A stretch of DNA of 64,000 nucleotides from DATLGB01 sp038258425 (GCA_038258425.1 JBBSPV010000003.1:1-64000); one strand, 5' to 3'; numbered from the stretch's first letter, positions 15,841 to 27,546 are shown. The notes: generated by a model not told the origin, from the sequence alone. Made by a program: numbers and translations.

Positions 15841-17481
15841 CTAGAACACCGGGGTCTCGCGGTAGTCGCCCCACACGTCCTGCAGGGCCCGGACGGTCTC
15901 GCCCTCGGACGCCCCCGCGCGGGCGGCGTGCAGCAGCGGCTCCATGAGGTTGGCGCCCTCGCGGGCCGCCGTCTCGCGCACGCGGACGAGCGCCGCCTCG
16001 ACGTCGGCGCCCGTGCGCCGGGCGCGCGCCGCCTGCAGGCGATCGAGCTGCTTGCGCTCGAGGCCCGGATCCATGTGCAGCAGGTTGGTGTCCTCCGGCC
16101 CGCTCGCGTAGCGGTTGACGCCGACGACGATGCGGTCGCCGCGGTCCACCCGCTGCTGGAGCTCGAAGGAGGCCTCGGCGATCTCGCGCTGGGGGTAGTT
16201 GGCCTTGACGGCCTCGACCATCCCGCCCAGCTCGTCGACCTTGTCGAAGTACACGTAGGCCTGGCGCTCGAGGTCGTCCGTGAGCGCCTCGACGAAGTAC
16301 GAGCCGCCGAGCGGATCGATGGTGTTCGTCACGCCCGTCTCGTCGGCGATGATCTGCTGCGTGCGCAGCGCGATGCGCACGGCGTTCTCCGTCGGCAGCG
16401 CGAGCGCCTCGTCGTAGGAGTTCGTGTGCAGGGACTGCGTGCCCCCGAGGACGCCCGCGAGCGCCTCGATCGCCGTGCGCACGATGTTGTTCTGCGGCTG
16501 CTGCGCGGTGAGGGAGACGCCGGCGGTCTGCACGTGGGTGCGCATGCGCAGCGACCGCGGGTCGCGGGCGCCGTAGGTGTCGCGCAGCTCGCGGGCCCAG
16601 ATGCGCCGCGCGGCGCGGTACTTCGCGACCTCCTCGAAGAAGTCGATCTGCGCGTTGAAGAAGAACGACAGCCGCGGGGCGAAGGCGTCGACGTCGAGCC
16701 CGCGGTCCAGCGCCTGCTGGACGTAGGTGAAGCCGTCCTTGAGCGTGAAGGCCAGCTCCTGCGCGGCGGTCGAGCCGGCCTCGCGGATGTGGTAGCCCGA
16801 GATGGAGACGGGGTGCCAGCGCGGCATCTCGGTCGTCGTCCACTCGATCAGGTCCCCCAGCAGCCGCATGGCCTCATCGACGGGGAAGCACCACTCCTTC
16901 TGGGCGATGTACTCCTTGAGGATGTCGGCCTGGATCGTGCCGGACAGCGCGTGCCGGGGGACGCCCTGGCGCTCCGCGGCGACGACGTAGAAGGCCTGCA
17001 TGATCGCGGCCGGGGCGTTGATCGTCATGGACACCGACACGTCGCCGAGGTCGATGCCGCCGAACAGCGTCTCCATGTCGTCAGGGGTGTCGACGGCGAC
17101 GCCCTCCCGGCCCACCTCGCCGAACGACATGGCGTGATCGGAGTCGTGGCCCATGAGCGACGGCATGTCGAAGGCGGTGCTCAGCCCGGTCTGCCCGTGG
17201 TCGAGCAGGTAGCGGAAGCGCTCGTTGGTCTCCTCCGCGGTGCCGAAGCCGGCGAACTGCCGCACGGTCCACAGGCGCCCCCGGTACATCGACGGGTAGA
17301 CGCCGCGCGTGTACGGGAATTCGCCCGGAAGCCCGATCTCACCCTCGTCGGGCAGGTCGGCCGGGGTGTAGAGCGGGCGCACCTCGTCGCCGGAGAGCGA
17401 CCGGAACTCCCGGTCGAGCTCCGGCGTCGCCGCGTAGCGCTCGCGCCAGGCCTGGTAGGCGTCGGTGGTCGTCTCGCTCAT
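15841..17481 (-). CDS. methylmalonyl-CoA mutase large (catalytic) chain
   Basis: A 546-residue catalytic TIM-barrel chain without the B12 domain, which is encoded separately at 12570-12992. Seen: FPYTRGVYPSMYRGRLWTVRQFAGFG at the substrate entrance (in segments), TGLSTAFDMPSLMGHDSD, VSMTINAPAA, SGTIQADILKEY and SLHTNSYDEALALP. It moves the carbonyl-CoA group between carbons by a radical mechanism, with adenosylcobalamin on the small chain, linking propionate and odd-chain or branched acyl-CoA to succinyl-CoA. The chaperone MeaB is at 24998-26005. It lies 15 bp after the sulfite-oxidase-like gene. The related isobutyryl-CoA mutase cannot be fully excluded. Confidence 0.93.
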   Translation of the reverse strand: MSETTTDAYQAWRERYAATPELDREFRSLSGDEVRPLYTPADLPDEGEIGLPGEFPYTRGVYPSMYRGRLWTVRQFAGFGTAEETNERFRYLLDHGQTGLSTAFDMPSLMGHDSDHAMSFGEVGREGVAVDTPDDMETLFGGIDLGDVSVSMTINAPAAIMQAFYVVAAERQGVPRHALSGTIQADILKEYIAQKEWCFPVDEAMRLLGDLIEWTTTEMPRWHPVSISGYHIREAGSTAAQELAFTLKDGFTYVQQALDRGLDVDAFAPRLSFFFNAQIDFFEEVAKYRAARRIWARELRDTYGARDPRSLRMRTHVQTAGVSLTAQQPQNNIVRTAIEALAGVLGGTQSLHTNSYDEALALPTENAVRIALRTQQIIADETGVTNTIDPLGGSYFVEALTDDLERQAYVYFDKVDELGGMVEAVKANYPQREIAEASFELQQRVDRGDRIVVGVNRYASGPEDTNLLHMDPGLERKQLDRLQAARARRTGADVEAALVRVRETAAREGANLMEPLLHAARAGASEGETVRALQDVWGDYRETPVF

Positions 17482-17496
17482 GCCTCCGACAGTGTG

Positions 17497-18576
17497 TCAG
17501 GCGGTCGTGACGCGGACCCGCGGCCGGGCGTTGTTGACGTAGCCCTTCGGATTCCACAGGCCGGACTCGTCGTCGGGCTGGGTCGCCGCGGAGGAGTCCC
17601 ACGCGCGCACGACGAGCTCGTGGTCGCCGGGCGGGAGCGCGAGGACCGCGCGCCAGTGCCGCCAGGCCCAGCGACCCTGGTCGATGAGCAGCTCGGCCGG
17701 CCGCCAGGTCCGCCCGCCGTCGGGCGAGACGTCGACCCGGGCGACGTGGCGCTCACCGCCGGCGAAGGCGTAGCCCCGCACCTCGACGTCGCCGGCCGGG
17801 ACCGTCGCGCCGTCGGCCGGGCTGAGGACGTCGGCGTTGAGCGCGACCAGCCCGAGCGGCATCCCCACCCCGGGGCCCGGGACGCCGTCCTCGGGCAGCA
17901 GCCGGTACACGACGTGCTGGAAGTAGCCCGCCCAGGGCTCGGCGCGGAGCTCGATCCGCCGCAGCCACTTGACGCTGCGCGCGCCGATGTAGCCCGGCAC
18001 GACCACCCGCAGCGGCGCCCCGTGCACGGCCGGCAGCGGCTCGCCGTTCATCGCCCAGGCGAGCAGGACCTCCGGGCGCCGCGCCTTGTCGAGCCCGACG
18101 GAGCCGCCGAAGCGCTGGGCCGGCTGGGCCTCCGCCGAGCGGTCGGCGCCCTCGAAGCCGACGTGGCCGGCCTGCGGCCGGGGGCCGGCGGCCGCCAGCA
18201 CGTCGGCGAGGGCGACGCCCGTCCAGGTCGCGGTGCCCGTCGCCCCGGGCCCCCACGGAGCCTCGCCGTCGATCGGGCGGATGGCGATCAGCCCGGCCCG
18301 CCGGTTGCCCGCGCACTGCAGCGTCGCGGTCACCGTGCGCTCGCGGAAGGCCTCCCGCAGCGTCGTCAGGCTCAGCTCGAGCTCGCGCTCCACGAGCCCG
18401 TCCACCCGCAGCCGGAACGCCTGCGGGTCCAGCGCCGGGACGTCGCCGTGGCTGCGCACGTAGAAGGCGTCCGTCGCGGTGACGGGGGCCTCCGCGAGGC
18501 CCGCGAGGCTCGTCTCCGCGTTGAAGGGGTCGCGCTCGTGGACGATCAGGTCCTCGCGCTTGCCGTGCGACGCCAT
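17497..18576 (-). CDS. sulfite oxidase-like molybdopterin enzyme
   Basis: A 359-residue protein of the sulfite oxidase family: an oxidoreductase molybdopterin-binding domain (residues about 35-215) with the Mo-ligand cysteine in ATLQCAGNRR (Cys88), then the Mo-co dimerisation immunoglobulin-like domain (about 240-355, with GGRTWRPAELL and WNPKGYVNN). No heme b5 domain, and no signal peptide or Tat motif, unlike most bacterial SorA/SorT or MsrP proteins, so it would be cytosolic unless exported otherwise. It sits inside the acyl-CoA operon, 10 bp after acyl-CoA dehydrogenase; the link is unclear. Confidence 0.88.
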   Translation of the reverse strand: MASHGKREDLIVHERDPFNAETSLAGLAEAPVTATDAFYVRSHGDVPALDPQAFRLRVDGLVERELELSLTTLREAFRERTVTATLQCAGNRRAGLIAIRPIDGEAPWGPGATGTATWTGVALADVLAAAGPRPQAGHVGFEGADRSAEAQPAQRFGGSVGLDKARRPEVLLAWAMNGEPLPAVHGAPLRVVVPGYIGARSVKWLRRIELRAEPWAGYFQHVVYRLLPEDGVPGPGVGMPLGLVALNADVLSPADGATVPAGDVEVRGYAFAGGERHVARVDVSPDGGRTWRPAELLIDQGRWAWRHWRAVLALPPGDHELVVRAWDSSAATQPDDESGLWNPKGYVNNARPRVRVTTA

Positions 18577-18586
18577 GGCGGCCGTC

Positions 18587-19716
<1,130 letters not shown>

Positions 19717-19720
<4 letters not shown>

Positions 19721-20565
19721 GGCCGCACGCGGTCGGCGACCAGCGCCCCGGCCCCGCCGAGGGCGGCGGCGCCGACCAGCGCCCCGGCGATCCGCAGCCG
19801 GCGGGTGAGTCGGTCGAAGCGCAGGACCTCCCAGCCCTCCCGGACGGCCGTCCGGCCCAGGGGCGCGTCCGGGTTGACGGCCACGGGGTGCCCGACGAGG
19901 CGCAGCATCGGCTCGTCGGACTCCGAGTCGGAGTACGCGTAGCTCGCGGCGAGGTCGATCCGCTCGCGCTCGGCGAGCTCGCGGATGGCCTGTGCCTTGC
20001 CCTCCCGGTACGTGAACGGCCCGCCCTCGCGGCCGGTGTAGCGGCCGTCGAGGACCTCGGAGACCGAGCCGACGGCGCCGTCGAAGGTCAGCACCACGGC
20101 CATGAGCTCGGCGATCTCCTGACTCGCGGCGGTGCAGATGAAGATCGGCCGGCCCGCGTCCTGGTGGCCGTAGGCGATCGCGAGCATCTGCGGGTACAGG
20201 CGCGGCAGAATGCCGGCGAGCACGGCGGGCGCGAGGCGCTGCAGGTCGCGCACCTCCGTGCCGGCCAGCGCCTCGCCGATGCGCCGCTTGAGCGCGTCCG
20301 TGCGCTCGTCCGTGGACCCCTTGAGCCGGAAGAGCACGTTCTCCCAGGCGTCCCGGGCGAGCTGGCGGCGGTTGAGCAGCCCCGCCTTGTACGCCGCCCG
20401 GCCGAACTCGAACGCCGAGGAGCCGGCGATCAGCGTCCGGTCGAGATCGAAGAACGCGGCGGCCGTGCCGGCCGCACCGCGCCCGGCCGCGCCCCCGCCG
20501 GGCGCCTCCGGGACGTACCCCGGACGGTCGTATCCGGGGCGAGCGTGGTCGGGACGGTTCGTCAC
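19717..20565 (-). CDS. HAD-IB family phosphatase with C-terminal membrane anchor
   Basis: A 282-residue HAD hydrolase of the SerB-like IB type. Motif I is FFDLDRTLI, motif II ICTAAS, the Lys motif lies around REGKAQAIRE, and motif III/IV is YSDSESDEPML. A Gly/Pro-rich N-terminal tail of about 35 residues precedes the domain, and the last 25 residues form a hydrophobic helix (IAGALVGAAALGGAGALV). Actinobacterial relatives of this shape are annotated as phosphoserine phosphatase-like or as lysophospholipid phosphatases; the substrate is not known. GTG 20565 overlaps the thiolase stop and TGA overlaps the acyl-CoA dehydrogenase start. Confidence 0.87.
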
Positions 20566-21737
20566 ACCTTCACGATGAGCGCGTCGCCCTGGCCGCCCCC
20601 GGAGCAGATCGCCGCGCAGCCGTAGCCGCCGCCGCGGCGGCGCAGCTCGTGGATCAGCGCGCTGAGGATGCGGGCGCCGGAGGCCCCGATGGGATGGCCG
20701 ATGGCGACCGCGCCGCCGTTGACGTTGACCCGGTCCTCGTCGATGCCGAGCATCCGGATGGAGTTCAAGGTCACGGAGGCGAACGCCTCGTTGATCTCCC
20801 AGAGGTCGATGTCGGACGGCTGCAGCCCGGCCCGGTCGAGCGCCTTCATGGCGGCCTTCGCGGGCGTGCGGGCGAGGTAGGGGAAGTCGTCGGCGACCGC
20901 CGTCTGGGTGACGATCTCGGCCAGGACCGCCTTCTCGTGGGCCTGCGCCCACTCGTCCGAGGCGACCACGAGCGCGCCGGCGCCGTCGTTGACGCCGGGC
21001 GAGTTGCCGGCCGTGTGGCTGCCGTCCTTCATGAAGATCGGCGGCAGCTTGGCCAGGCCCTCGAGGCTCGCGTCGCGGCGCGGGGACTCGTCGACCTCGA
21101 CCGTCGTGTCGCCCTTCTTGGACTCCACCGTGACCGCCACGATCTCCTCGGGGAGCCGCCCCTCGTCGGTGGCCGCGATCGTCCGCTCGTGGCTGCGCAG
21201 CGACCAGCGGTCCATGTCGGCGCGGGTGAGCTCGAGCTCCTGGGCGACCTCGGAGGCCTCGTGGGCCATGTGCTTGTGGCTGAACGGGTTGGTCAGCCCA
21301 TCGTGGAGCATCGCGTCGATCGCCTTGCCGTCGCCCATGCGCATCCCGAAGCGGGCGTCGGGCAGCATGTACGGCGCCTTGGACATGGACTCCATGCCGC
21401 CCCCGACGCCGACCTCGACGTCGCCGGCGCGGATGGCCTGGTCGAGCATGCCGACCCCCCGGACCCCCGAGGCGCAGACCTTGTTGATCGTCTCGGAGGA
21501 CACCTCGATCGGGATGCCCGCCTCGATCTGGGCCTGCCGGGACGGGATCTGGCCCTGGCCGGCCTGGAGCACGGTGCCCATGACCACGTGGCCGACGTCG
21601 CCGGCGTCCACGTCGGCGCGCTCGAGGGCCGCCTTGATGGCGATCCCGCCCAGCTCGGGGGCGGTGAAGGACGACAGCCCGCCACCGAGCTTGCCGACGG
21701 GGGTCCGGGCGGCGCTGAGGACGACGGTCTTCGGCAT
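20562..21737 (-). CDS. acetyl-CoA C-acetyltransferase (thiolase)
   Basis: A 391-residue thiolase. The active nucleophile is Cys88 in NKVCASGVRG, the His is in GHPIGASGARI and the second Cys is in CSGGGQGDA near the C-terminus. The covering loop GGGMESMSKAPYMLP and the NEAFA motif are intact. The NKVCASG context is typical of acetoacetyl-CoA (biosynthetic or degradative class II) thiolases. First gene of the acyl-CoA operon; GGAGAG lies 8 nt before the ATG. Divergent from pepA. Confidence 0.94.
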   Translation of the reverse strand: MPKTVVLSAARTPVGKLGGGLSSFTAPELGGIAIKAALERADVDAGDVGHVVMGTVLQAGQGQIPSRQAQIEAGIPIEVSSETINKVCASGVRGVGMLDQAIRAGDVEVGVGGGMESMSKAPYMLPDARFGMRMGDGKAIDAMLHDGLTNPFSHKHMAHEASEVAQELELTRADMDRWSLRSHERTIAATDEGRLPEEIVAVTVESKKGDTTVEVDESPRRDASLEGLAKLPPIFMKDGSHTAGNSPGVNDGAGALVVASDEWAQAHEKAVLAEIVTQTAVADDFPYLARTPAKAAMKALDRAGLQPSDIDLWEINEAFASVTLNSIRMLGIDEDRVNVNGGAVAIGHPIGASGARILSALIHELRRRGGGYGCAAICSGGGQGDALIVKV

Positions 21738-21797
21738 GGCGTGGCTCTCCAAGGGGTCGAGCGGCAGGGTGGCTCCGGAGGGTATCTTCCGCCGCCC

Positions 21798-23227
<1,430 letters not shown>

Positions 23228-23228
<1 letters not shown>

Positions 23229-23827
23229 TGCGGATCGAGCTCGTCCTGTTCGAGGGCTTCGACGAGGTCGACGCCATCGCCCCCTTCGAGGTCCTCGTCA
23301 ATGCCGGCCACGACGTCGCCCTCGTCGGCGCGGCCGGCCCTGCCGAGGTGCTCGCCGGTCACGGGGCGCGGCTGACGGTCGCCGAGCCCATCGGCCGGCC
23401 CGAGCTGCTGCTCGTCCCGGGAGGCGGCTGGAACCAGCCGCCGGCGACGGGCAGGGGCGGGGCGCGGGCGGCCGCACAGGACGCCGCCCTGCTCGGGGAG
23501 CTGCGCCGGGTCGCGGCCGGCGGGGCGGTCGTCGGCTCGGTCTGCACCGGCGCGCTCGTCCTCGCAGCGGCCGGGCTCGTCGAGGGTCGCCCGGCGACGA
23601 CGCACCACAGTGCCTTCGCCGACCTGCGGGCCGCGGGCGCGCTGCTCGACGAGGAGGCCCGCGTCGTCGACGACGGCGACCTTGTGACCTGCGGCGGGGG
23701 GACCTCCGGGCTCGACCTCGCGCTGCACCTCGTCGAGCGCTTCGGGGACCGGGCGGCCGCCGACCGCGTCGCCGCGGAGATGGAGCACGAGCGCCGCGGC
23801 CCCGTGCGGATCACCGCCGCGGGCTGA
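23228..23827 (+). CDS. DJ-1/PfpI-family protein
   Basis: A 199-residue class I glutamine amidotransferase-like protein. The nucleophile elbow is in GSVCTGALVLAAAGLVEGR (Cys about 102), followed by TTHHSAFADL. The acidic residue that activates the DJ-1 cysteine lies at the FEGFDEVDAIAPFEVL segment. The CTGALVLAAAGLL pattern is shared with isonitrile hydratase and the N-terminal domain of GlxA-like AraC regulators; there is no DNA-binding domain here. Translationally coupled to pepA (TGATG). Confidence 0.88.
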
Positions 23828-23873
23828 GCGCACGCCCGCCGGCGGGCCGCGGCCTTCCGCCTAGCCTGCGCCC

Positions 23874-24833
23874 GTGTCCCGCCCGCCCGCCCCGTGGCTG
23901 CTGCTGCCGGCCGCCTACGCGCTGGCGCTGCTCCCCGAGGGCGCGGACACCGCCGTGCAGCCGCTGCCGTGGGCCCTGGTCCGGCTGCGCGACGCCGTCG
24001 GGACGCTCCCGCTGCAGCTCGCGGCGGCCCTGCTGACCGCGCTGGCCTTCGGGCTCGCCGCGGGCCTCGCCCGCCGCCTCGTGCCCGACCCGTGGGCGAC
24101 GGGCGCGGTCGTCGCCGTCGCCCTCTCCCCGCCCGCGCTCGCGTGCGCGACGCGCGTCGGCCCCGACCCGGTCGCCGCCGCGCTGCTCACGACGGCCCTC
24201 GTCCTCACCGTGCGGGTGCGCGAGGACCCGCGCCGCACCGACGCGCTCGGGGCCGCGGCCGCGCTCGCGGTGCTCCCCTGGTTCGGCGTCGGCCACGCCG
24301 TGGCGGGACTCCTCGTGCTCGCCGCCCTCGTGCGCTGGACCCTGCGGCGCGGGCGCCCGGTCGTCGCGCTGGTCTGCGTCGAGGTCTGCCTCGCTTCCGC
24401 GGTGTCGCTGATCGACGTCGGGCCGCCCGCCTCACCCGTCCCACCGCCCGGCGACGGCCCGCTGCGGCTGGTCGGGGCGCTCGTCGGCCCGGACGCCGGC
24501 GTGCTGCTCTGGGCGCCCGTGCTGGCGCTGGCCGTCGTCGGCGCCGTGGCGCTGTGGCGCTCCCACCGCGACCGGCTCGCGCGCCTGCTCCCCGAGCGCG
24601 CCACGGCGGAGGCGGTGGCCGCGCTCTGCGGGTCCGTGGCCCTCGCGACGCTCGTGGTCAGCGCCGTCGCCGGCCTGGCGGTGGCCGCCGCCCTGCCGGC
24701 CGCCGCGGCGCTCTCCGCCTGGGGGCTGCGGCGCACGCCCCGGCTCGGCAGCGCGCTGGCCCTGCTCACCGTCGGACTGTCGGTCTGGCGGGCCGTCGCC
24801 CTCGTCACGGGCACGGCGAGCGGCTGGTTCTAG
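23874..24833 (+). CDS. polytopic membrane protein of unknown function
   Basis: A 319-residue protein with about eight hydrophobic segments and short Arg-rich cytosolic loops. An Asp/Pro-bearing segment (RVGPDPVAAALL) near residue 90 recalls the loop of GT-C glycosyltransferase-like proteins, but the catalytic motif is not clear, so I do not assign it. GTG 23874 lies 6 nt after a TAGCCT -10 box, suggesting leaderless expression. Confidence 0.7.
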   Translation: MSRPPAPWLLLPAAYALALLPEGADTAVQPLPWALVRLRDAVGTLPLQLAAALLTALAFGLAAGLARRLVPDPWATGAVVAVALSPPALACATRVGPDPVAAALLTTALVLTVRVREDPRRTDALGAAAALAVLPWFGVGHAVAGLLVLAALVRWTLRRGRPVVALVCVEVCLASAVSLIDVGPPASPVPPPGDGPLRLVGALVGPDAGVLLWAPVLALAVVGAVALWRSHRDRLARLLPERATAEAVAALCGSVALATLVVSAVAGLAVAAALPAAAALSAWGLRRTPRLGSALALLTVGLSVWRAVALVTGTASGWF

Positions 24834-24896
24834 GTCGGCGTCCGGCGGGGGCGGGTCACCGGTCGTCCGCGCGAGCAAGCTCGTCCGTGCGCCCGA

Positions 24897-24944
24897 GCGT
24901 CAGTCGGCGTCTGGTCGCCCCAGCGACCACACCGCGACTGCAGC
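24897..24944. repeat. REP-like nested palindrome, copy A
   Basis: Between convergent genes. Outer arms CAGTCG and CGACTG, inner arms TGGTCGC and GCGACCA around CCCA. The same layout with longer arms recurs at 63319-63368. It could also act as a bidirectional terminator for the two genes that end on either side. Confidence 0.55.
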
Positions 24945-24997
24945 TCCGCACGACGCGTGACGCGATCGCCCTCGGGAGGCAGGACCTGCGGCGCGCG

Positions 24998-26005
24998 TCA
25001 CCCGGAGCCGGGCGCCGCCGGCTGCTGGTCCGGGCGGGCGGCGTCGGCGGCCTCGAAGCCGCCGCGGGCGAGCACGGCGCTCGCCGCGCTCGCGGGGTCC
25101 AGCTCGCGCGCGACGACCTGGTCGAGCAGCCGGCCGAGCTCCGCGTCGTGCTCCAGGGACGCCTCGAGCGCCTTGCGCAGGCGCTGCACGGCGAGGCCGA
25201 GGACCTCGGCGTGGAGGTTGCGGCGCCGGCGCCGGGCGAGCAGGCCCTCGGCCTCGACGTGGGCGCGGTGCTCGCCGAGCTTGGCGGCCAGCAGCTCGAC
25301 ACCCTCCCCGCGGTGGGACTCCGTGCGCACGATCGGCACCCGCCACCCCTCCTGCGGCGCCAGGGAGAGGACACCGCGGATCTCGCGGACCATGGTGTCC
25401 GTCATGGGATGGTCGGCCTTGTTGACCACGATGACGTCCGGGATCTCCATCACCCCCGCCTTGAGGGCCTGGATGGAGTCGCCCGAGCCGGGGATGAGCA
25501 CGAGCACGACCGTGTCGGCGTGGTCGATGACGTCGATCTCGGCCTGGCCGACGCCGACCGTCTCGAGCAGCACGTCATCGTGCCCGGCGGCGTCCATGAG
25601 CAGGGCGGTCTGCAGCGCCGCTTCGGCGAGGCCGCCGAGCGCGCCGCGCGTGGCCATCGAGCGGATGTAGACCCCCGGGTCGAGGAAGTGGTCGCTCAGC
25701 CGGATCCGGTCGCCGAGCAGGGCGCCGCCGCGGAAGGGCGACGACGGGTCGATGGAGAGCACCGCCACGTCGCGCTGCAGCGCGCGCTTGTGCTTGACCA
25801 GGGCGCCGATGAGCGTCGACTTGCCGGCACCGGGCGGCCCCGTGAACCCGACCACCTGCGCCCGGCCCGTGTGCGGATAGGCCTCGCGCACGAGCTCCCA
25901 GCCGCGCGGGTCGTCGTCCTCGACGAGCGAGATGGCGCGGGCGAGGGCCCGCCGGTCGCCGGCCAGCAGACGGTCGATGAGCGGCTTGGAGCGGTCGACG
26001 GCCAC
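24998..26005 (-). CDS. meaB: methylmalonyl-CoA mutase-associated GTPase MeaB (ArgK family)
   Basis: A 335-residue SIMIBI G-protein that loads and protects adenosylcobalamin on methylmalonyl-CoA mutase. Seen: Walker A GPPGAGKST (56-64), the Mg/switch segment LSIDPSSPFRGGALLGDRIR, ETVGVGQAEIDV and the guanine motif NKAD. The C-terminal helical dimerisation region runs from about residue 250. The start is uncertain because the frame is open to 26203; I use GTG 26005 as homology begins soon after (SKPLIDRLLAGDRRALARAI). Its client genes are at 12570 and 15841. Confidence 0.93.
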   Translation of the reverse strand: MAVDRSKPLIDRLLAGDRRALARAISLVEDDDPRGWELVREAYPHTGRAQVVGFTGPPGAGKSTLIGALVKHKRALQRDVAVLSIDPSSPFRGGALLGDRIRLSDHFLDPGVYIRSMATRGALGGLAEAALQTALLMDAAGHDDVLLETVGVGQAEIDVIDHADTVVLVLIPGSGDSIQALKAGVMEIPDVIVVNKADHPMTDTMVREIRGVLSLAPQEGWRVPIVRTESHRGEGVELLAAKLGEHRAHVEAEGLLARRRRRNLHAEVLGLAVQRLRKALEASLEHDAELGRLLDQVVARELDPASAASAVLARGGFEAADAARPDQQPAAPGSG

Positions 26006-26081
26006 GGCCGCGCCACTATCGCAGCCACCGAGGAGGGCGGCCCCACCCGCGACCGAGGCGGGTACTAGCCTCCCGCCCGCC

Positions 26082-26759
26082 ATGGCCGTGGTGCCGCAGA
26101 CCCGGGCGCCGACGCCCCCGCCGCCCGTCCGCCCCGGACCGGCGCCGCTGGCGGGCGGGCCGGTCGCCTTCCTGCGCTTCGCCCGCGACCACGGGATGCT
26201 CAACCTCCGCTACACGCGCCTCGCGCTGCGCTGGGCATGGCTGAAGCTGCGCTGGCGCGGACGCCTGCAGACGGACGGGCTGTGCTTCGTCGGGCCGGGC
26301 GTCGAGCTCGAGATCGGCCGCGGCGCGGTGCTGCGCCTCGGCCGCTGGTCGTGGCTCGGGCAGGGCACGAAGATCCGCGCGCACGAGGGCGTCGTGGAGA
26401 TCGGCGCCAAGACCGTGCTCGGCCAGGAATGCACGATCTCCGCCTTCCAGCACGTCTCCGTCGGGCGCGAGTGCATCCTCGCCGACCGGGTCATGCTCAT
26501 CGACTTCGATCACGGCGTGGTGGAGGTCGAGCGGCCCATCCGCGACCAGGGCATCTACAAGCGCGACGTCCGCGTCGGCCACAACGTGTGGGTCGGCTAC
26601 GGAACGTCGTTCCTGCGCGGCGCGACGGTCGGCGACAACGCCGTGATCGGCACGTCGTCCGTGGTGACGCGCGACGTGCCCGCCAACGCCGTCGCCGCGG
26701 GCGCCCCACTGCGCGTGCTGCGGCGCCGGGCGGCGCCGCAGCGGCTGCGCTGGGAGTGA
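26082..26759 (+). CDS. left-handed beta-helix O-acyltransferase
   Basis: A 225-residue hexapeptide-repeat protein. An N-terminal Pro-rich tail and a basic helix (FLRFARDHGMLNLRY) precede imperfect [LIV]-G-x4 coils (VELEIGRGAVLRLG, VVEIGAKTVLGQE), with a DFDHG insertion and a typical exit VGHNVWVGYGTSFLRGATVGDNAVIGTSSVVTRD (in segments). It belongs with the NodL/LacA/WbbJ acetyltransferases acting on sugars. ATG 26082 lies 10 nt after a TAGCCT -10 box. The acceptor is unknown. Confidence 0.87.
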   Translation: MAVVPQTRAPTPPPPVRPGPAPLAGGPVAFLRFARDHGMLNLRYTRLALRWAWLKLRWRGRLQTDGLCFVGPGVELEIGRGAVLRLGRWSWLGQGTKIRAHEGVVEIGAKTVLGQECTISAFQHVSVGRECILADRVMLIDFDHGVVEVERPIRDQGIYKRDVRVGHNVWVGYGTSFLRGATVGDNAVIGTSSVVTRDVPANAVAAGAPLRVLRRRAAPQRLRWE

Positions 26760-26768
26760 GGGCCGGCC

Positions 26769-27389
26769 CTACCTGCCGCAGACGGGCCAGGGCTTGGCGC
26801 CCTCGCGCTCGTAGAGCGCGGCGGCCCGCCAGTCCTGCTCGGCCTCGGACGCGGCGGCGGGATCGCCCTTGCCGCCCACGGTCCTCCAGGTGGCGCGGTC
26901 GAACTGGTACTTGCCGCGGTACCGGCCGGAGCTCGAGATCGCGTTCGGGTCGCCGCCGGACTCGCAGTCGGCGATCTTTGCGAGCGCGGACCTGACGTCG
27001 GGGTCGATGGCGGCGAAGGACGCGGGCGCCGACGCCTTCACCAGGCCGAGCGCGCGCAGCGTGGCGGCGCGGGCGACGCCGTCGGCGCGCAGGCCCCGCC
27101 GGCGCTGGAAGGCCTTGACCGCGCGGGCCGTGCGGCGGCCGTAGACGCCGTCGGCCTTGAGCCGCAGGGCGCGCTGCAGCCGGCGCACGCGGGCGCCGCG
27201 GGCGCCGCGGCGCAGCGTGTGGGGCACGGCGACCGGCGCCGCGGGCGTCGCACCGGCGGCAGCGACGCCCCCGCTGACCTCGGTCTGCGCCGAGGCCGGC
27301 GCGGCCCCGGCGACCGGGACGGCGAGCGCGACGAGCAGGGCGGGAATGAGAGCGCGCCGGGATGGTCGGCGCATGGGTACGGTCGGCAC
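26769..27389 (-). CDS. secreted Rpf-like lytic transglycosylase with a peptidoglycan-binding domain
   Basis: A 206-residue exported cell-wall enzyme. A signal peptide ends near APASAQ (residue 35). A peptidoglycan-binding type 1 domain (about 58-117: LRRGARGARVRRLQRAL...GVYGRRTARAVKAFQ) is followed by a transglycosylase-like domain (about 133-206) with the catalytic Glu143 in ADCESGGDP and YRGKYQFDRATW, as in resuscitation-promoting factors. GTG 27389 is chosen because AGGAG lies 7 nt upstream; an in-frame ATG is at 27374. Preceded by a cyclic-di-AMP riboswitch, matching the control of rpf and other wall hydrolases in actinobacteria. Confidence 0.9.
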   Translation of the reverse strand: MPTVPMRRPSRRALIPALLVALAVPVAGAAPASAQTEVSGGVAAAGATPAAPVAVPHTLRRGARGARVRRLQRALRLKADGVYGRRTARAVKAFQRRRGLRADGVARAATLRALGLVKASAPASFAAIDPDVRSALAKIADCESGGDPNAISSSGRYRGKYQFDRATWRTVGGKGDPAAASEAEQDWRAAALYEREGAKPWPVCGR

Positions 27390-27399
27390 GGCGTGACTC

Positions 27400-27546
27400 C
27401 TGGATTCGGTGCCTACGAGGTGAGCTGACGGGCTCGCGCTGAACCTGCGCTACGCCGTCCGATGACGGCGATTCGCCCCGTGGGACGCGTGCGCGCCCCG
27501 AGTGGGTCCCCCGTTCCCCGGCGCCTGGGCGGCGGGGATTCGGCGT
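27400..27546 (-). ncRNA. cyclic di-AMP riboswitch (ydaO-yuaA class)
   Basis: On the minus strand the leader of the transglycosylase gene carries the conserved pieces of this class in order: a 5' CCGAAUCC, then GGGGAACGGGGGACCCAC, GGGGCGAAUCGC and, near the 3' end, GUCAGCUCACCUCGUAGGC followed by a second CCGAAUCC. These junction sequences bind two c-di-AMP molecules in known examples. Binding usually turns expression off. It ends about 10 nt before the start codon region, so control could act on the AGGAG site. Boundaries are approximate. Confidence 0.88.
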
